Positions 27,154-36,087 are shown, numbered from the stretch's first letter. The stretch is DNA of 64,000 bases from Roseiarcus sp963780825 (GCA_963780825.1 CAWADL010000006.1:1-64000); one strand, 5' to 3'. Notes: generated by a model from the letters alone, not told the origin. Program-made: numbers and translations.

Positions 27154-28556
27154 GCCGAAAATTCCGCGACCGGCGCCTTCGCCACGCCCTCGCGCTCGAG
27201 TGCACGCGCAACCCGCAAGGCGATATCCTCGCGCCACGGCGGCGCGATGATCTGCACGCCGATCGGCAGCCTGACGCCCTCGGTCCAGATCGGGACAGTG
27301 ACGACCGGCAGGCCGATGAACGAAATCGGCTGTGTGAACAGGCCGAGATTCGGCCGGATGAGCATTTCCCGCCCATCGAGCACGAAGGTCCTCTGCCCGA
27401 TTTTCGGCGCGCGGCACGGCGTCGCCGGCGCGAGCAGCACGTCGACGTCGCGAAACAGCGCCGCCGCCTCCTCGCGAAACCGCCGCCGATATTTCTGCGC
27501 CTTCACCGCCCAGACGCCGGGCAGCATGGCGCCGGCGATCAGCCGGTCGCGCACGTCGGGATCGTAATCCGCCGCGCGCTCGCGCAGCCGGTCGAGGTGC
27601 AGCGCCGCGCCCTCGGTCATGGTGATGAGATAGGCGGCCGCGCGCGCGATCTCCGCGCCGGGAAGTTCGACCGTGCGCTCGGCGTTCAAGGCCTTGGCGA
27701 CGCGCTCGACAGCTTCGAACGCGGCCGCCTCGCCACCCCGCGCGAAATACCCGCCAAGCGTCGCGATTCGTAGAGCCCCTGTCCCCTCATCGAGCCCAGC
27801 TCGCGTGAGCATCGTGGGTCGGTCCGCCTGCGCGGGATCGCCGGGATCCGGACCTTGCATCGCGTCGTAGCTCAGCGCGAGATCGCCGACGGAACGGGCG
27901 AGCGGGCCGAGGTGATCGAAGCTGGCGACGAACGGGAACGTGCCCGCGCGCGACAGCCGGCCGTAGGTTGGCTTCAGTCCGAACAGGCCGCAAAGCGAAG
28001 CGGGAACGCGGATCGATCCATTGGTGTCGGAGCCGAGCGAAAACGGAGTCAGCCCGCCCGCGACCGCGCTGCCCGAGCCGCTGGAGGAGCCGCCGGTCAT
28101 ATGTTCGAGGTCATGCGGATTGCGCGAGGGACCGTCGTGCGCGTTCTCGCCGGTGAAGTCGTAGGCGTATTCGCCCATGTTGAGCGCGCCGACGAGGATC
28201 GCGCCGGCGGCCTCCAGGCGCGTGACCAGGGTCGCGTCTTCATGCGCGGGCGCCCGCTCGCGATTGATCTTCGATCCGGCGCGAGTCGGAAGGCCCTTTA
28301 CGTCGAAAAGGTTCTTGACCGCGAAGGGCGCGCCAGCCAGCGGCCCGAGCGTCTCGCCCTTCGCGCGGGCGGCGTCTAGCGTGTCGGCGCGAGCTAACGC
28401 GCGCGCCGCTAACACATCGGTGAAAGCGCCGAGTTTCGGGTTGCGAGCCGCGATCCGCTGCAGCGTCGCCGCGACCACCTCGCGGGCGCTGGTCCGGCCG
28501 GCCCGAATGGCCGCGACTATGCCCTCCGCAGAACCGTCTAGGAGCGTTTCACTCAC
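27150..28556 (-). CDS. AtzE/HpxY-like amidase (amidase signature family)
   Basis: A 468-residue amidase. The Ser-cisSer-Lys triad is visible: Lys81 (FAVKNLFDVKG), the Gly/Ser loop GGSSSGSGSA (155-164) and nucleophile Ser181 (SDTNGSIRVPAS). It is closest in style to AtzE, 1-carboxybiuret hydrolase, and HpxY of oxalurate breakdown, both of which need a small partner (AtzG). The GTG start overlaps the atzG stop. Frame intact. Confidence 0.9.
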   Translation of the reverse strand: MSETLLDGSAEGIVAAIRAGRTSAREVVAATLQRIAARNPKLGAFTDVLAARALARADTLDAARAKGETLGPLAGAPFAVKNLFDVKGLPTRAGSKINRERAPAHEDATLVTRLEAAGAILVGALNMGEYAYDFTGENAHDGPSRNPHDLEHMTGGSSSGSGSAVAGGLTPFSLGSDTNGSIRVPASLCGLFGLKPTYGRLSRAGTFPFVASFDHLGPLARSVGDLALSYDAMQGPDPGDPAQADRPTMLTRAGLDEGTGALRIATLGGYFARGGEAAAFEAVERVAKALNAERTVELPGAEIARAAAYLITMTEGAALHLDRLRERAADYDPDVRDRLIAGAMLPGVWAVKAQKYRRRFREEAAALFRDVDVLLAPATPCRAPKIGQRTFVLDGREMLIRPNLGLFTQPISFIGLPVVTVPIWTEGVRLPIGVQIIAPPWREDIALRVARALEREGVAKAPVAEFSA

Positions 28557-28738
28557 GGCGTGAATACCGGCGCAGGTTCGGCCTCATCGCCGAGTTCGAT
28601 CGCGTCGAGCTTAGCCGCGAGCTCGGTGGCGATCTTCAAGTGCATCACCACAGCCGCGCGGCTTTCTGGCGCGAGTTCGACGCCAATCAAGGGAGCTGCC
28701 GCGGCGACGAGAGCAGCGGGATCAAAGGGTTCGTTCAT
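28553..28738 (-). CDS. AtzG/HpxX-like small amidase partner (DUF4089)
   Basis: A 61-residue helical protein: MNEPFDPAALVAAAAPLIGV, then PESRAAVVMHLKIATELAAK and the family ending DEAEPAPVFTP. AtzG forms a tight complex with AtzE and lends residues near its active site. The GTG of atzE overlaps its stop. An ATG at 28762 would add eight residues; the start at 28738 fits the family length. Confidence 0.87.
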   Translation of the reverse strand: MNEPFDPAALVAAAAPLIGVELAPESRAAVVMHLKIATELAAKLDAIELGDEAEPAPVFTP

Positions 28739-28813
28739 GCGAGTGATCTTTGCAAATTTCATGCGAGTGAGAGGGGCGAGGTCGATCGCGTTAGGTCAGG
28801 CGTCCTGTTCATT

Positions 28814-28956
28814 GTCATTCCCGCGAACGCGGGAATTCAGGGGGTCGTAGGGCTGACACCCTCCGCTTCTCTTTGCGCCGACACTCCGCCCTCTTTCGTT
28901 GACAACCAGGACGGGCACATCGTGGCCACTGGATTCCCGCGTTCGCGGGAATGACA
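28814..28956. repeat. Family D palindromic repeat (copy 1)
   Basis: TGTCATTCCCGCGAACGCGG at the left and CCCGCGTTCGCGGGAATGAC at the right, about 100 bases apart, between atzG and the binding-protein gene. Other copies lie at 41.0 and 55.5 kb. Confidence 0.88.
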
Positions 28957-28962
28957 AGCGGC

Positions 28963-30150
28963 TCACCGCTTATTGCGGATCGGAATATCCATATCCTCGA
29001 TCTTCAGCTCTTTGGTCAGCTCGGGGATGCCCCACGCGACGTTCGGATCGACCTTGATCTTGAAGGCGAACATCGATTGCAGCGCCTGATGATCGTCCTT
29101 GCGAAACACCATCTTGCCCTTCGGCGTATCGAATTCGAGCCCCTCCATCGCGGGAATGAGCTTCTCCGCATCCGTCGACCCGGCCTTTTCGACCGAGGCG
29201 ACGAGCGCCATCGCCGCAGCGAATCCACCGCAGGTGAAGAAATCCGGCGGCGCGTTGTACCGCTTCTGATGCTCGGCGACCAACCAATCATTAACAGGGT
29301 TCTTCGGGATGTCGTAATAGTAGTACGCGGCGCCCTCCAGCCCCGGGAAGCGCTTGTAGGAGATCAGCACCGGCAGGATATTGCCGGCCGCCGCAAAGCC
29401 GATGCCGTAGCGGCTCGGGTCCATATCCGCGAGCTTGGCAAGCGGATTGGCCGCGCCCGCCCAGATGAACCAAATCAACTTCTTGCCCTGCTTGTCTTTC
29501 AGCGCATCGAACAGGCGCTGGCCGACGGCGGTGAAATCGGTCGTCGTCGCCGGCGCGTATTCCTCCGCAGCAAGCGTCGCGCCGGTCTTGGCGAGCGCGC
29601 CTTTGAAGGCCGCGACGCCGTCGCGCCCGAAGGCATTGTCGACCGCCAGCACGCCGATGCTGACGCCCGGCGCGCCGATCGCCACCGCGTTGGAGATCGC
29701 GTCCTGCGTCGAGTTGCGCGCGGTGCGGAAGATGTAGCGATTCCACTTCTCGCCGGTGATCTGGTCGGCGACCGCCGGCTCGACGATCAGCACTTTCTTG
29801 TGCTCCTCCGCCACCGGCAGCATGGCGATCGTCGCCGGCGACGACGTCGTGCCGATGGCGATCTCGGCGCCGTCGTCCTCATAAGCCTCGGTCAGCGCGC
29901 TTTTGGCGAGGTCGGGCTTGCCCTGATCGTCTTTGGTGACGATGACGATCTTGCGTCCGCCGATCTGCATCGCGCCCTTGGTCGCGTATTCGAGGCCCAT
30001 GCGGAAGCCGGTTTCGGTCTGTTTGGCGTAGGCCTCCAGCGGCCCCGTGCGGCCGTAGATAAGCGCGACCTTTAGGTCGTCCGCGCGGGCCAAGCTCGCA
30101 CTGAGCGCTGCCCCGCAAACGACGATCAACACCCGTAGTGACAACGACAT
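28963..30150 (-). CDS. Liv-type ABC transporter substrate-binding protein
   Basis: A 395-residue periplasmic protein with a signal peptide (about 1-23, LSASLARA cleavage). The type I binding fold starts DDLKVALIYGRTGPLEAYAK; GRKIVIVTKDDQGKPDLAKS and TSSPATIAMLPVAEEHKKVL follow. A ribosome site AGGGGA precedes the ATG at 30150. It heads the atzG-atzE-FCL-atzH set, and no permease is adjacent. It probably delivers the amide-type substrate of that pathway, perhaps through LivGFHM at 3.8-7.6 kb. Confidence 0.9.
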   Translation of the reverse strand: MSLSLRVLIVVCGAALSASLARADDLKVALIYGRTGPLEAYAKQTETGFRMGLEYATKGAMQIGGRKIVIVTKDDQGKPDLAKSALTEAYEDDGAEIAIGTTSSPATIAMLPVAEEHKKVLIVEPAVADQITGEKWNRYIFRTARNSTQDAISNAVAIGAPGVSIGVLAVDNAFGRDGVAAFKGALAKTGATLAAEEYAPATTTDFTAVGQRLFDALKDKQGKKLIWFIWAGAANPLAKLADMDPSRYGIGFAAAGNILPVLISYKRFPGLEGAAYYYYDIPKNPVNDWLVAEHQKRYNAPPDFFTCGGFAAAMALVASVEKAGSTDAEKLIPAMEGLEFDTPKGKMVFRKDDHQALQSMFAFKIKVDPNVAWGIPELTKELKIEDMDIPIRNKR

Positions 30151-30222
30151 ACGGTCCCCTCTGATGGCGTAACCTCGCCGGCACCTAAACACTCGCACCG
30201 CCCGACGCGCAAGCGCGTCGAC

Positions 30223-30313
30223 CGGAGGGTCGGCGTCCACGCCGACCTTTTTGGGCGCAACTCGGCCGCCTCACGTATCAAACCAAACGTCGGCCTGGAG
30301 GCCGACGCCCCGC
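30223..30313. repeat. Family A palindromic repeat (copy 3)
   Basis: Same orientation and core as copy 2: GGAGGGTCGGCGTCCACGCC to CGTCGGCCTGGAGGCCGACG. Lies between the ACP gene and the binding-protein gene. Confidence 0.88.
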
Positions 30314-30319
30314 GAGGCT

Positions 30320-30568
30320 CTAGCTTGAGCTCTTCTCGCCGATCAGCGCCACCAGGTCGCCGACGGAGCGCAGCCCGTCGACCTCCCGCGCTTTCATGCG
30401 AATGCCGTATTTTTCTTCCGCCGCGACGACGATCTCTATTTGTTTGATGCTGTCCCAGCCGGGCACGTCCGCGGCGGTCGTGGCCGGCGTCACGGCGAGA
30501 TCCTCGCGGGCGAAAATGTCGCGGAGTAGGGTGGCCACCTCTTCGAGGATACGCGCCTGTTTATCCAA
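30320..30568 (-). CDS. Acyl carrier protein beside an FkbH-like gene
   Basis: An 82-residue carrier protein. The phosphopantetheine site is Ser40 in the motif GWDSIKQIEIV, with the usual acidic helix after it (AAEEKYGIRM). Its start overlaps the end of the FkbH-like gene by eight bases. FkbH-type enzymes load glyceryl or related units from phosphorylated precursors onto a partner ACP, so this is the expected acceptor. Confidence 0.92.
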   Translation of the reverse strand: MDKQARILEEVATLLRDIFAREDLAVTPATTAADVPGWDSIKQIEIVVAAEEKYGIRMKAREVDGLRSVGDLVALIGEKSSS

Positions 30569-32456
30569 GAACAGCCCCTTCCCATTTCATCGGCAAAACC
30601 GGCTCTCGATAGGCGGCAAGTTCGAGCGCGAGCCGCTTGGCGCCGCGGCCGTCCTCATCGATCAGCGCAAAACCCAGCTTTTCGTAATGCTGCCGCACCA
30701 TGCCGTTCTTGGGCGAGGGCGCATACTCGCCGATCAGGCGCGTGGCGCCGCGGCGGCGCGCTTCCGCCACGAGCAGCGACAGCGTCGCCGCCTCGACTTC
30801 GCGGCCGAGCACACGGCAGCTCATCAACCAGGTGTCGATCACCAGCGCCGCGCCGTCGAACTTGCCGATGACCACTGCGATAAGGCCATTATCGCCGAAC
30901 CGATCGACCAGCCGCACATGCAGCCCTACGCAATCCTCGTCGCGCATGAAGGCGTCGTAATCGTTCTCGCTGTAGCGTCGGGTCGTCAGATTGAATTGGT
31001 TGGTCTTGTTGATCAGCTGGACGATGCGTTGTCGATTGAGCGTATCGAAATAGCCCCAGATCGCCCGCATATCGAGGCTCGCAAGGTAGGACGCGACGTC
31101 GCCGTACTGCTCTCGCACCCCTTCGCGCTTGGCGTTTTCCGCGTATAGCGCGCCGCGCTCGCGGTCCTCGCCGGTGATGCCGACGGATTCGAAATATCCC
31201 GCCGCCGCGAGCGCCTCCGGAATCAGCGCCGGCTCGTCGGGAATTTCGGGCACGGCAACCATGGGGAGCGCCTCGCGCACGCGCTGGCGTTCAAACGGGT
31301 TGTCGTCGAGGAAAACCAGACTGTCGAGGCCGATATTGAGTCGCTCGGCGATCGTTTCGATGTTCTTGGCCTTGTCGTCCCAATTGGCGACGAAACAGGC
31401 GATGTCCGCGCGCCGCAGGATCATCTCGGGATGCTTCTCGAACGGCTCGAGCGCGTTGGCTTCGTCGTTCTTGGAGCAGACCGCGAGGATGATCCCGCGT
31501 TGCGAAAGCTGCTTGGCGTAATCCTGCACCGCGAGAAATCCCTCGCCGAGCGCGCTGCCTTGCCCCAGCACGAGGCCGTCGAGGCCGTCGTCGCCGATCA
31601 CGCCGCCCCAGAGTGTGTTGTCGAGATCGAGCACCAGGCACTTCCGCGATCGGCCGGCTTTCGCCGCCAGCACCCTGACGACGAGATCGCCGTATATCGG
31701 CGCCGCGGTCGGGCGAATGTCCTGCTTGGCCCGATGCCAGAGCACGGGATCATGCCATTTCGCCAGACCGTCGCGCGCCGCTTCAACATCCACCGCCACC
31801 AGATCGACGCCTTCGGCTTCGCCCCAAGCGCGCAGGCCTGAGTTGACCTTGGCGATGAAGGCCGCGCGCGAGCCCGGCAGGCGGTGCTCGTTGGCCCCGA
31901 GGAGGGAGGGCGCGGTCGGCAATAGGGTCTGCTGCAGTACAACACATCCGAACGCCGTGCGGGCCGTGCGCCAGCCAGCGAGAAGCTCTTCGCGCACGGC
32001 TTCGAGCGCGGTCTCGACTGCGCCCGCCGTGTCGGAGGCCGTTACGCGAGAGCTGAATCGCCAGGCGTCGAACGAGAAGAGGACTGCGTCGGGGCGGAAC
32101 GCGTAGAGAGCCGATTCCGCGTCGTTCAGCTCGCGCCAATATTGGCCGTAGTCGCCTTCGTAGATATCGAGCCAGAAACCGTTCCTCAGGCCCGCGATCC
32201 GCAGGCCCGCGTGCAAATGCGACGTCGTCGAGGAGCTGAGGATCGCCAGCCGGTACGACCGTCCGGCAAACTCGGTCGGCCGCTCTGGCCAGCGCCGACG
32301 CAGCAGCTGATCGAGCGCGCCGACGCGAACGAAGTCGAGGCGCGTTTGCGCCAGCGCGAGCAGCTCGCCGAAACCCGCGGCCTCGCGCCCGAGCGCGGCG
32401 ACCCGCTCGCGCCAGTTCTCTGCCTCGGGAAGCCAGGGGAAGTCCGGCGAACCCAT
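30561..32456 (-). CDS. FkbH-like HAD phosphatase/acyltransferase
   Basis: A 631-residue protein with the three parts of the FkbH group: an SGNH-like N-terminal region (about 60-250), a HAD domain starting with the nucleophile motif LDLDNTLWGGVIGDDG (near residue 273) and continuing with CSKNDE and FLDDNPFERQRV, and a GNAT-like C-terminal part (VDRFGDNGLIAVVIG, VLGREVEAATLSLL). FkbH proteins transfer the glyceryl unit of 1,3-bisphosphoglycerate to an ACP. With only an ACP beside it, the final product is unknown; an exported glycolipid or polysaccharide decoration is possible. Confidence 0.9.
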   Translation of the reverse strand: MGSPDFPWLPEAENWRERVAALGREAAGFGELLALAQTRLDFVRVGALDQLLRRRWPERPTEFAGRSYRLAILSSSTTSHLHAGLRIAGLRNGFWLDIYEGDYGQYWRELNDAESALYAFRPDAVLFSFDAWRFSSRVTASDTAGAVETALEAVREELLAGWRTARTAFGCVVLQQTLLPTAPSLLGANEHRLPGSRAAFIAKVNSGLRAWGEAEGVDLVAVDVEAARDGLAKWHDPVLWHRAKQDIRPTAAPIYGDLVVRVLAAKAGRSRKCLVLDLDNTLWGGVIGDDGLDGLVLGQGSALGEGFLAVQDYAKQLSQRGIILAVCSKNDEANALEPFEKHPEMILRRADIACFVANWDDKAKNIETIAERLNIGLDSLVFLDDNPFERQRVREALPMVAVPEIPDEPALIPEALAAAGYFESVGITGEDRERGALYAENAKREGVREQYGDVASYLASLDMRAIWGYFDTLNRQRIVQLINKTNQFNLTTRRYSENDYDAFMRDEDCVGLHVRLVDRFGDNGLIAVVIGKFDGAALVIDTWLMSCRVLGREVEAATLSLLVAEARRRGATRLIGEYAPSPKNGMVRQHYEKLGFALIDEDGRGAKRLALELAAYREPVLPMKWEGAVLG

Positions 32457-32540
32457 CCAAAACCCTTAAGCGACGGTCGGCCGGTTCGCCTTGCCCGGCT
32501 GATGCCATAAAACGGCGCGCCCGCGCAAATCCGGCCGCCG

Positions 32541-32634
32541 ATGTAGCCGCGGTCGTCGACCGCGGTCTTTCGGAGATCGCCCCTATCCAAGGGACGATCG
32601 CACCACCAACGCGGTCGGCGACCGCGTCCACAGG
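32541..32634. repeat. Family B palindromic repeat (copy 2)
   Basis: ATGTAGCCGCGGTCGTCGAC at the left and GCGGTCGGCGACCGCGTCCA at the right, between the FkbH-like gene and the divergent methyltransferase. Confidence 0.85.
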
Positions 32635-32724
32635 AGCCGCCGCCGCAAAAACGCACATGACCAATGTTGAACCTTACCGTAAACCAGCGCGGGGGCCGGT
32701 GCGTAGTATCCCGGACGAGTATCG

Positions 32725-33972
32725 GTGCAGGCGGAGGCCGGGTTGGGGTCGGAACCAAACATTTTGCCGGCGGAGCGCCGTTCAGCGCGCTGGCCCTGGT
32801 TCCTCGACCCGCGGATCGCCATCACGCGGCGCCTGCTTGACCGTATTGGCCAAGGCCGCGTCGTTGTAACCGCGCCGGGCGGCGTTCGCCTCGTAGGGGA
32901 GGGCGCTCCCGGCGAGGACGCGGCGCTAAACTTGCACAACTGGCGACCGCTGCTGCGCGTGCTGGCGGGCAGCGACATCGGCTTCGCACAGGCCGTGATC
33001 GACGGCGATTGCTCGAGCCCCGACCTCGTCGGGCTGCTCCGCTTGTTCGATCGCAACATTTCCGCCCTGGGCGGCGCCGCCAGTTCCTTCGGGCCGGCGC
33101 GATGGCTGCAGCGTCTGGCGCATCTGGCGCAAGCCAACACCCGCCGGGGCGCGGCGCGCAACATCATGGCCCATTACGATCTCGGCAATGCTTTCTTCGA
33201 AGCCTGGCTCGACCCGTCGATGAGCTATTCTTCCGCAATTTACGCGGACAGCGCCGAAACGCTGGAGGCCGCCCAGGCCCGGAAGCACAATCGGATCGTC
33301 GAGCTGTTGGGATTGCAGGGCGGAGAACGGGTGCTCGAACTCGGCTGCGGTTGGGGCGGCCTGGCGGAGCGGCTGGTCGGGGCGGGCGTCGGCTCGCTCG
33401 ATGCGCTCACCATTTCGCCCTCGCAGGCCGAATACGCGCGCGGCCGCCTTGCGGCGTTGCCCGCGGCCCGCGTTCTTCAGCAGGACTACCGCGACGCAGG
33501 CGGGACTTACGACCGCATCGTGTCGATCGAAATGTGCGAAGCCGTCGGCGAAGCCTACTTGCCGCTTTATTTTCAGAGAATCGCGAGGGGGTTGAACGCC
33601 GGCGGCCGAGCCGTGATCCAGACGATCAGCATCGCCGACAAGCGATTCGCCGGCTACCGCTCAAACGCCGATTTCATTCAGCGCTACATTTTCCCCGGCG
33701 GCTTTTTGCCTAGCGAACAGCTGCTTCGCGACTGCATCTCGCGGGCGCGCCTGCGACTTGCGCACGCCGAAACCTTTGGCCAATCCTACGCGCTAACGCT
33801 GGCCGAATGGCGTCGACGCTTTCACGCCAACTGGTCGCGCATCGCCGCGCTCGGCTTCGACGCGCGGTTCCGCCGCCTGTGGGACTATTATCTCTGCTAT
33901 TGCGAAGCCGGGTTTCGTGAGGGTACGGTCGATGTAGGGCTGTACGTTCTCGAACCGGCATCGGCGGGATGA
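32725..33972 (+). CDS. Cyclopropane-fatty-acid synthase-like SAM methyltransferase
   Basis: A 415-residue enzyme of the Cfa/mycolic-acid methyltransferase group. The N-terminal lipid-binding part has FAQAVIDGDCSSPDLVGLLR; the Rossmann part has NIMAHYDLGNAFFEAWLDPS, MSYSSAIY, the SAM loop VLELGCGWGGLAE, and the active-site segment IVSIEMCEAVGEAYLPLYF. It methylates or cyclopropanates unsaturated acyl chains of membrane lipids. A GTG at 32725 is used as start. The last four bases overlap the 2-oxoglutarate oxygenase gene. Frame intact. Confidence 0.9.
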   Translation: MQAEAGLGSEPNILPAERRSARWPWFLDPRIAITRRLLDRIGQGRVVVTAPGGVRLVGEGAPGEDAALNLHNWRPLLRVLAGSDIGFAQAVIDGDCSSPDLVGLLRLFDRNISALGGAASSFGPARWLQRLAHLAQANTRRGAARNIMAHYDLGNAFFEAWLDPSMSYSSAIYADSAETLEAAQARKHNRIVELLGLQGGERVLELGCGWGGLAERLVGAGVGSLDALTISPSQAEYARGRLAALPAARVLQQDYRDAGGTYDRIVSIEMCEAVGEAYLPLYFQRIARGLNAGGRAVIQTISIADKRFAGYRSNADFIQRYIFPGGFLPSEQLLRDCISRARLRLAHAETFGQSYALTLAEWRRRFHANWSRIAALGFDARFRRLWDYYLCYCEAGFREGTVDVGLYVLEPASAG

Positions 33973-34931
33973 CATCTGTAGCGCTTAGTCTCGAAGAACG
34001 CCCTCAATCGGTCATCGACCTCGGCGCCGACCGCAACCCGACCGAGGCGGACTGGGCGCGCGTCGCCTCCGAACTCGGCGCGGCGTGCCGAGACGTCGGC
34101 TTTTTCTATGTCGTCAATCACGGCGTGCCGCCGAGGCTCGTCGCCGACGCCTTCGCCGCGTCCCGAACTTTCTTTGCGCTCCCCGTCGCCGAGAAGCTCG
34201 AAATTTCGATGGACGTGGTCGGCGGCAATCGCGGCTACGCCGGCTTTATGCGCGAAGCGCTCGATCCGACCCACGGTCGCGATCGGAAAGAGGCGTTCAA
34301 CGTCGGCCTGGAGCTTGCGGACGATGATCCCGGCCGGATCGCTGGCGAACCCTATCGCGCGCTCAACGCTTGGCCGAGGACACCGGGTTTTCGCGACACA
34401 ATGCTGGCTTATTTCGACGCGTGTCTGGGGCTGGGCGACCGCATTCATCGCGCCTTCGCGCGCGACCTCGGCCTCGACCCCGACTATTTCGTCGAGAAAT
34501 TGGAGCGTCCGCTCGCGACGCTGCGCCTGCTGCGTTATCCGCCCGAGCCGATCGGCGAGATCGGAGCGGGGACGCACACCGACTACGGCAACATCACGCT
34601 GCTCGCGACCGACGGCGTCGGCGGCCTGGAAATCCGCGATCGCGCCGGCCGCTGGCTGGCGGCGCCCTCGATCCCCGGCGCCTTCGTCGTCAATATCGGC
34701 GATTGCCTGATGCGCTGGACCAACGACGTCTATGTCTCGACGCCGCACCGCGTGGTCAGCCGCGGCGCGGGCGAGCGATTTTCGATCGCCTTCTTCCTGG
34801 ATCCCAATCCCTACGCGAAGGTCGAGGCGATACCGTCCTGCGTCGCCGCCGGCGAGCAACCAAAATACCCGCCGATATTGGCGCACGAGTACCTGCGCTC
34901 GCGCCTCGAGCCGACATATCTGCCGGGCTAG
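33969..34931 (+). CDS. 2-oxoglutarate/Fe(II) oxygenase, isopenicillin-N-synthase-like
   Basis: A 320-residue cupin-fold oxygenase. The N-terminal DIOX_N part is GFFYVVNHGVPPRLVADAFA; the catalytic part has iron ligands His203 and Asp205 (THTDYGNIT) and His260 (TPHRVVS), plus the 2-oxoglutarate Arg in ERFSIAFFLDP. The start ATGA overlaps the end of the Cfa-like gene, so the two are translationally coupled and may act on one lipid or metabolite. The natural substrate is unknown. Confidence 0.9.
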   Translation: MTSVALSLEERPQSVIDLGADRNPTEADWARVASELGAACRDVGFFYVVNHGVPPRLVADAFAASRTFFALPVAEKLEISMDVVGGNRGYAGFMREALDPTHGRDRKEAFNVGLELADDDPGRIAGEPYRALNAWPRTPGFRDTMLAYFDACLGLGDRIHRAFARDLGLDPDYFVEKLERPLATLRLLRYPPEPIGEIGAGTHTDYGNITLLATDGVGGLEIRDRAGRWLAAPSIPGAFVVNIGDCLMRWTNDVYVSTPHRVVSRGAGERFSIAFFLDPNPYAKVEAIPSCVAAGEQPKYPPILAHEYLRSRLEPTYLPG

Positions 34932-34932
34932 T

Positions 34933-34996
34933 GGAGCGTCGGCGTCCACGCCGACGATGCCGCAGCTACGTCGGCGTGGACGCCGACGCTCCGCTA
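34933..34996. repeat. Family A palindromic repeat (copy 4, short)
   Basis: TGGAGCGTCGGCGTCCACGC and its perfect partner GCGTGGACGCCGACGCTCCG with a short loop, lying between the oxygenase gene and a convergent gene. Confidence 0.88.
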
Positions 34997-35329
34997 ACTG
35001 CGTGTGAGATGGGCCGGGCCGGTGCCCAATCTCCCGTGGACCGCCGCGGAGACGGCGTTGCCAGCTTTGGTCAGTTCGACTTCGTAGTTGGCGCCGTCGC
35101 CGAATACGATTCCGTTCGGAGTCGCATTGCTGAACCGCACGTCGAACGGCACGCCCTTCTCGCTGAACTGGACGACTTTGCCGCGGGTGATGACAACGGT
35201 CATCGGCCAAGGCTTCTGTTTGCCGAGATTGCCGCTCCAGGCGCCGTCCCAATTTGAATTGGCAGCGCAGGCGCTGCCGGCGCCGGTCAGCGCAACTCCA
35301 ACAAGTAAAGCTTGCAAACAACGGCTCAT
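34994..35329 (-). CDS. Small secreted protein of unknown function
   Basis: A 111-residue protein with a signal peptide (MSRCLQALLVGVALTGAGSA, cleavage near CAAN). The mature part starts NSNWDGAWSGNLGKQKPW and looks like a small beta barrel (VVQFSEKGVPFDVRFSNA). No named family was recognised. Its end overlaps the edge of repeat A copy 4. Confidence 0.7.
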   Translation of the reverse strand: MSRCLQALLVGVALTGAGSACAANSNWDGAWSGNLGKQKPWPMTVVITRGKVVQFSEKGVPFDVRFSNATPNGIVFGDGANYEVELTKAGNAVSAAVHGRLGTGPAHLTRS

Positions 35330-35501
35330 GGCGCGCCTCCAAATCAGTTCGTGGCCAGCACGGCCTACGACTACTTGGCTTGATTTTATGACACCAGATC
35401 GACGAAGTTTTGGCGCAATGCATTCACTTCGCTGTGAGAACAGCGCAACTTGTATGAAATAAGTTTAAGTGACAGCGTTTGGAGCGATTGCGGCTCGGAA
35501 A

Positions 35502-35608
35502 CCGTCATTGCGAGCGAAGCAAAGCAATCCAGCGTGTGATCGACGAGATGTGCCGGATAGAGACGCTGCGGCGTGGATTGCCGCTTCGCTTCGCTCCTCG
35601 CAACGACG
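35502..35608. repeat. Family C palindromic repeat (copy 2)
   Basis: CCGTCATTGCGAGCGAAGCA to TCGCTTCGCTCCTCGCAACG, with the usual GGATTG near the right arm. It fills most of the gene-free stretch 35330-35664, in which nothing else is seen apart from promoters. Confidence 0.88.
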
Positions 35609-35664
35609 AATTCTACCTGGGTCCGCCGCCGTGGTGCGCGGTCGCCCCGCGCTCGGGCTAAAGC

Positions 35665-36087
35665 TCAATCTGTTCCGTAGATGATCTTCGGCAGATTGGC
35701 TTGAACCGGCGGCTTCTGACCGATGTAATAGATGTGCGGGCCTGAGGATCTGACAACGACAGGTTCGGCCACGGGGCAACGCTCAGCCGCAGGGAGGACA
35801 AGTGGCTCCTCCGCGGCGTCGCCGACGGCGGGCGTATCATAGGGGACATCATCCGGGTATCCGATCCCGTCTTCTTCATGTCCATGGTGAAAATGAAAAT
35901 GGGAAGACGGAGCCCGCGTGGCTTGGGCGTGGGGCTGCGCATCGGCGTGCGGTTGTGCCGCTGCGTGCGGCTGCGGCGGGGCGTGTGGACCCGGCGGGAC
36001 GTGCGGCACGGAGATGATCGCGACGGCGTAGGAGGGAGTCGCTAGACCGAGGGTGAGGCAAGCCACGAGGGCGGCCAACGCTTTCAT
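35665..36087 (-). CDS. Small secreted His/Pro-rich protein
   Basis: A 140-residue protein with a signal peptide (MKALAALVACLTLGLATPSY). The mature start holds repeats of Pro-His (PHVPPGPHAPPQPHAAAQPH) followed by HFHFHHGHEEDG, 17 or so His in 45 residues, which suggests metal binding. The rest is acidic and ends VQANLPKIIYGTD. No family recognised. Confidence 0.7.
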   Translation of the reverse strand: MKALAALVACLTLGLATPSYAVAIISVPHVPPGPHAPPQPHAAAQPHADAQPHAQATRAPSSHFHFHHGHEEDGIGYPDDVPYDTPAVGDAAEEPLVLPAAERCPVAEPVVVRSSGPHIYYIGQKPPVQANLPKIIYGTD

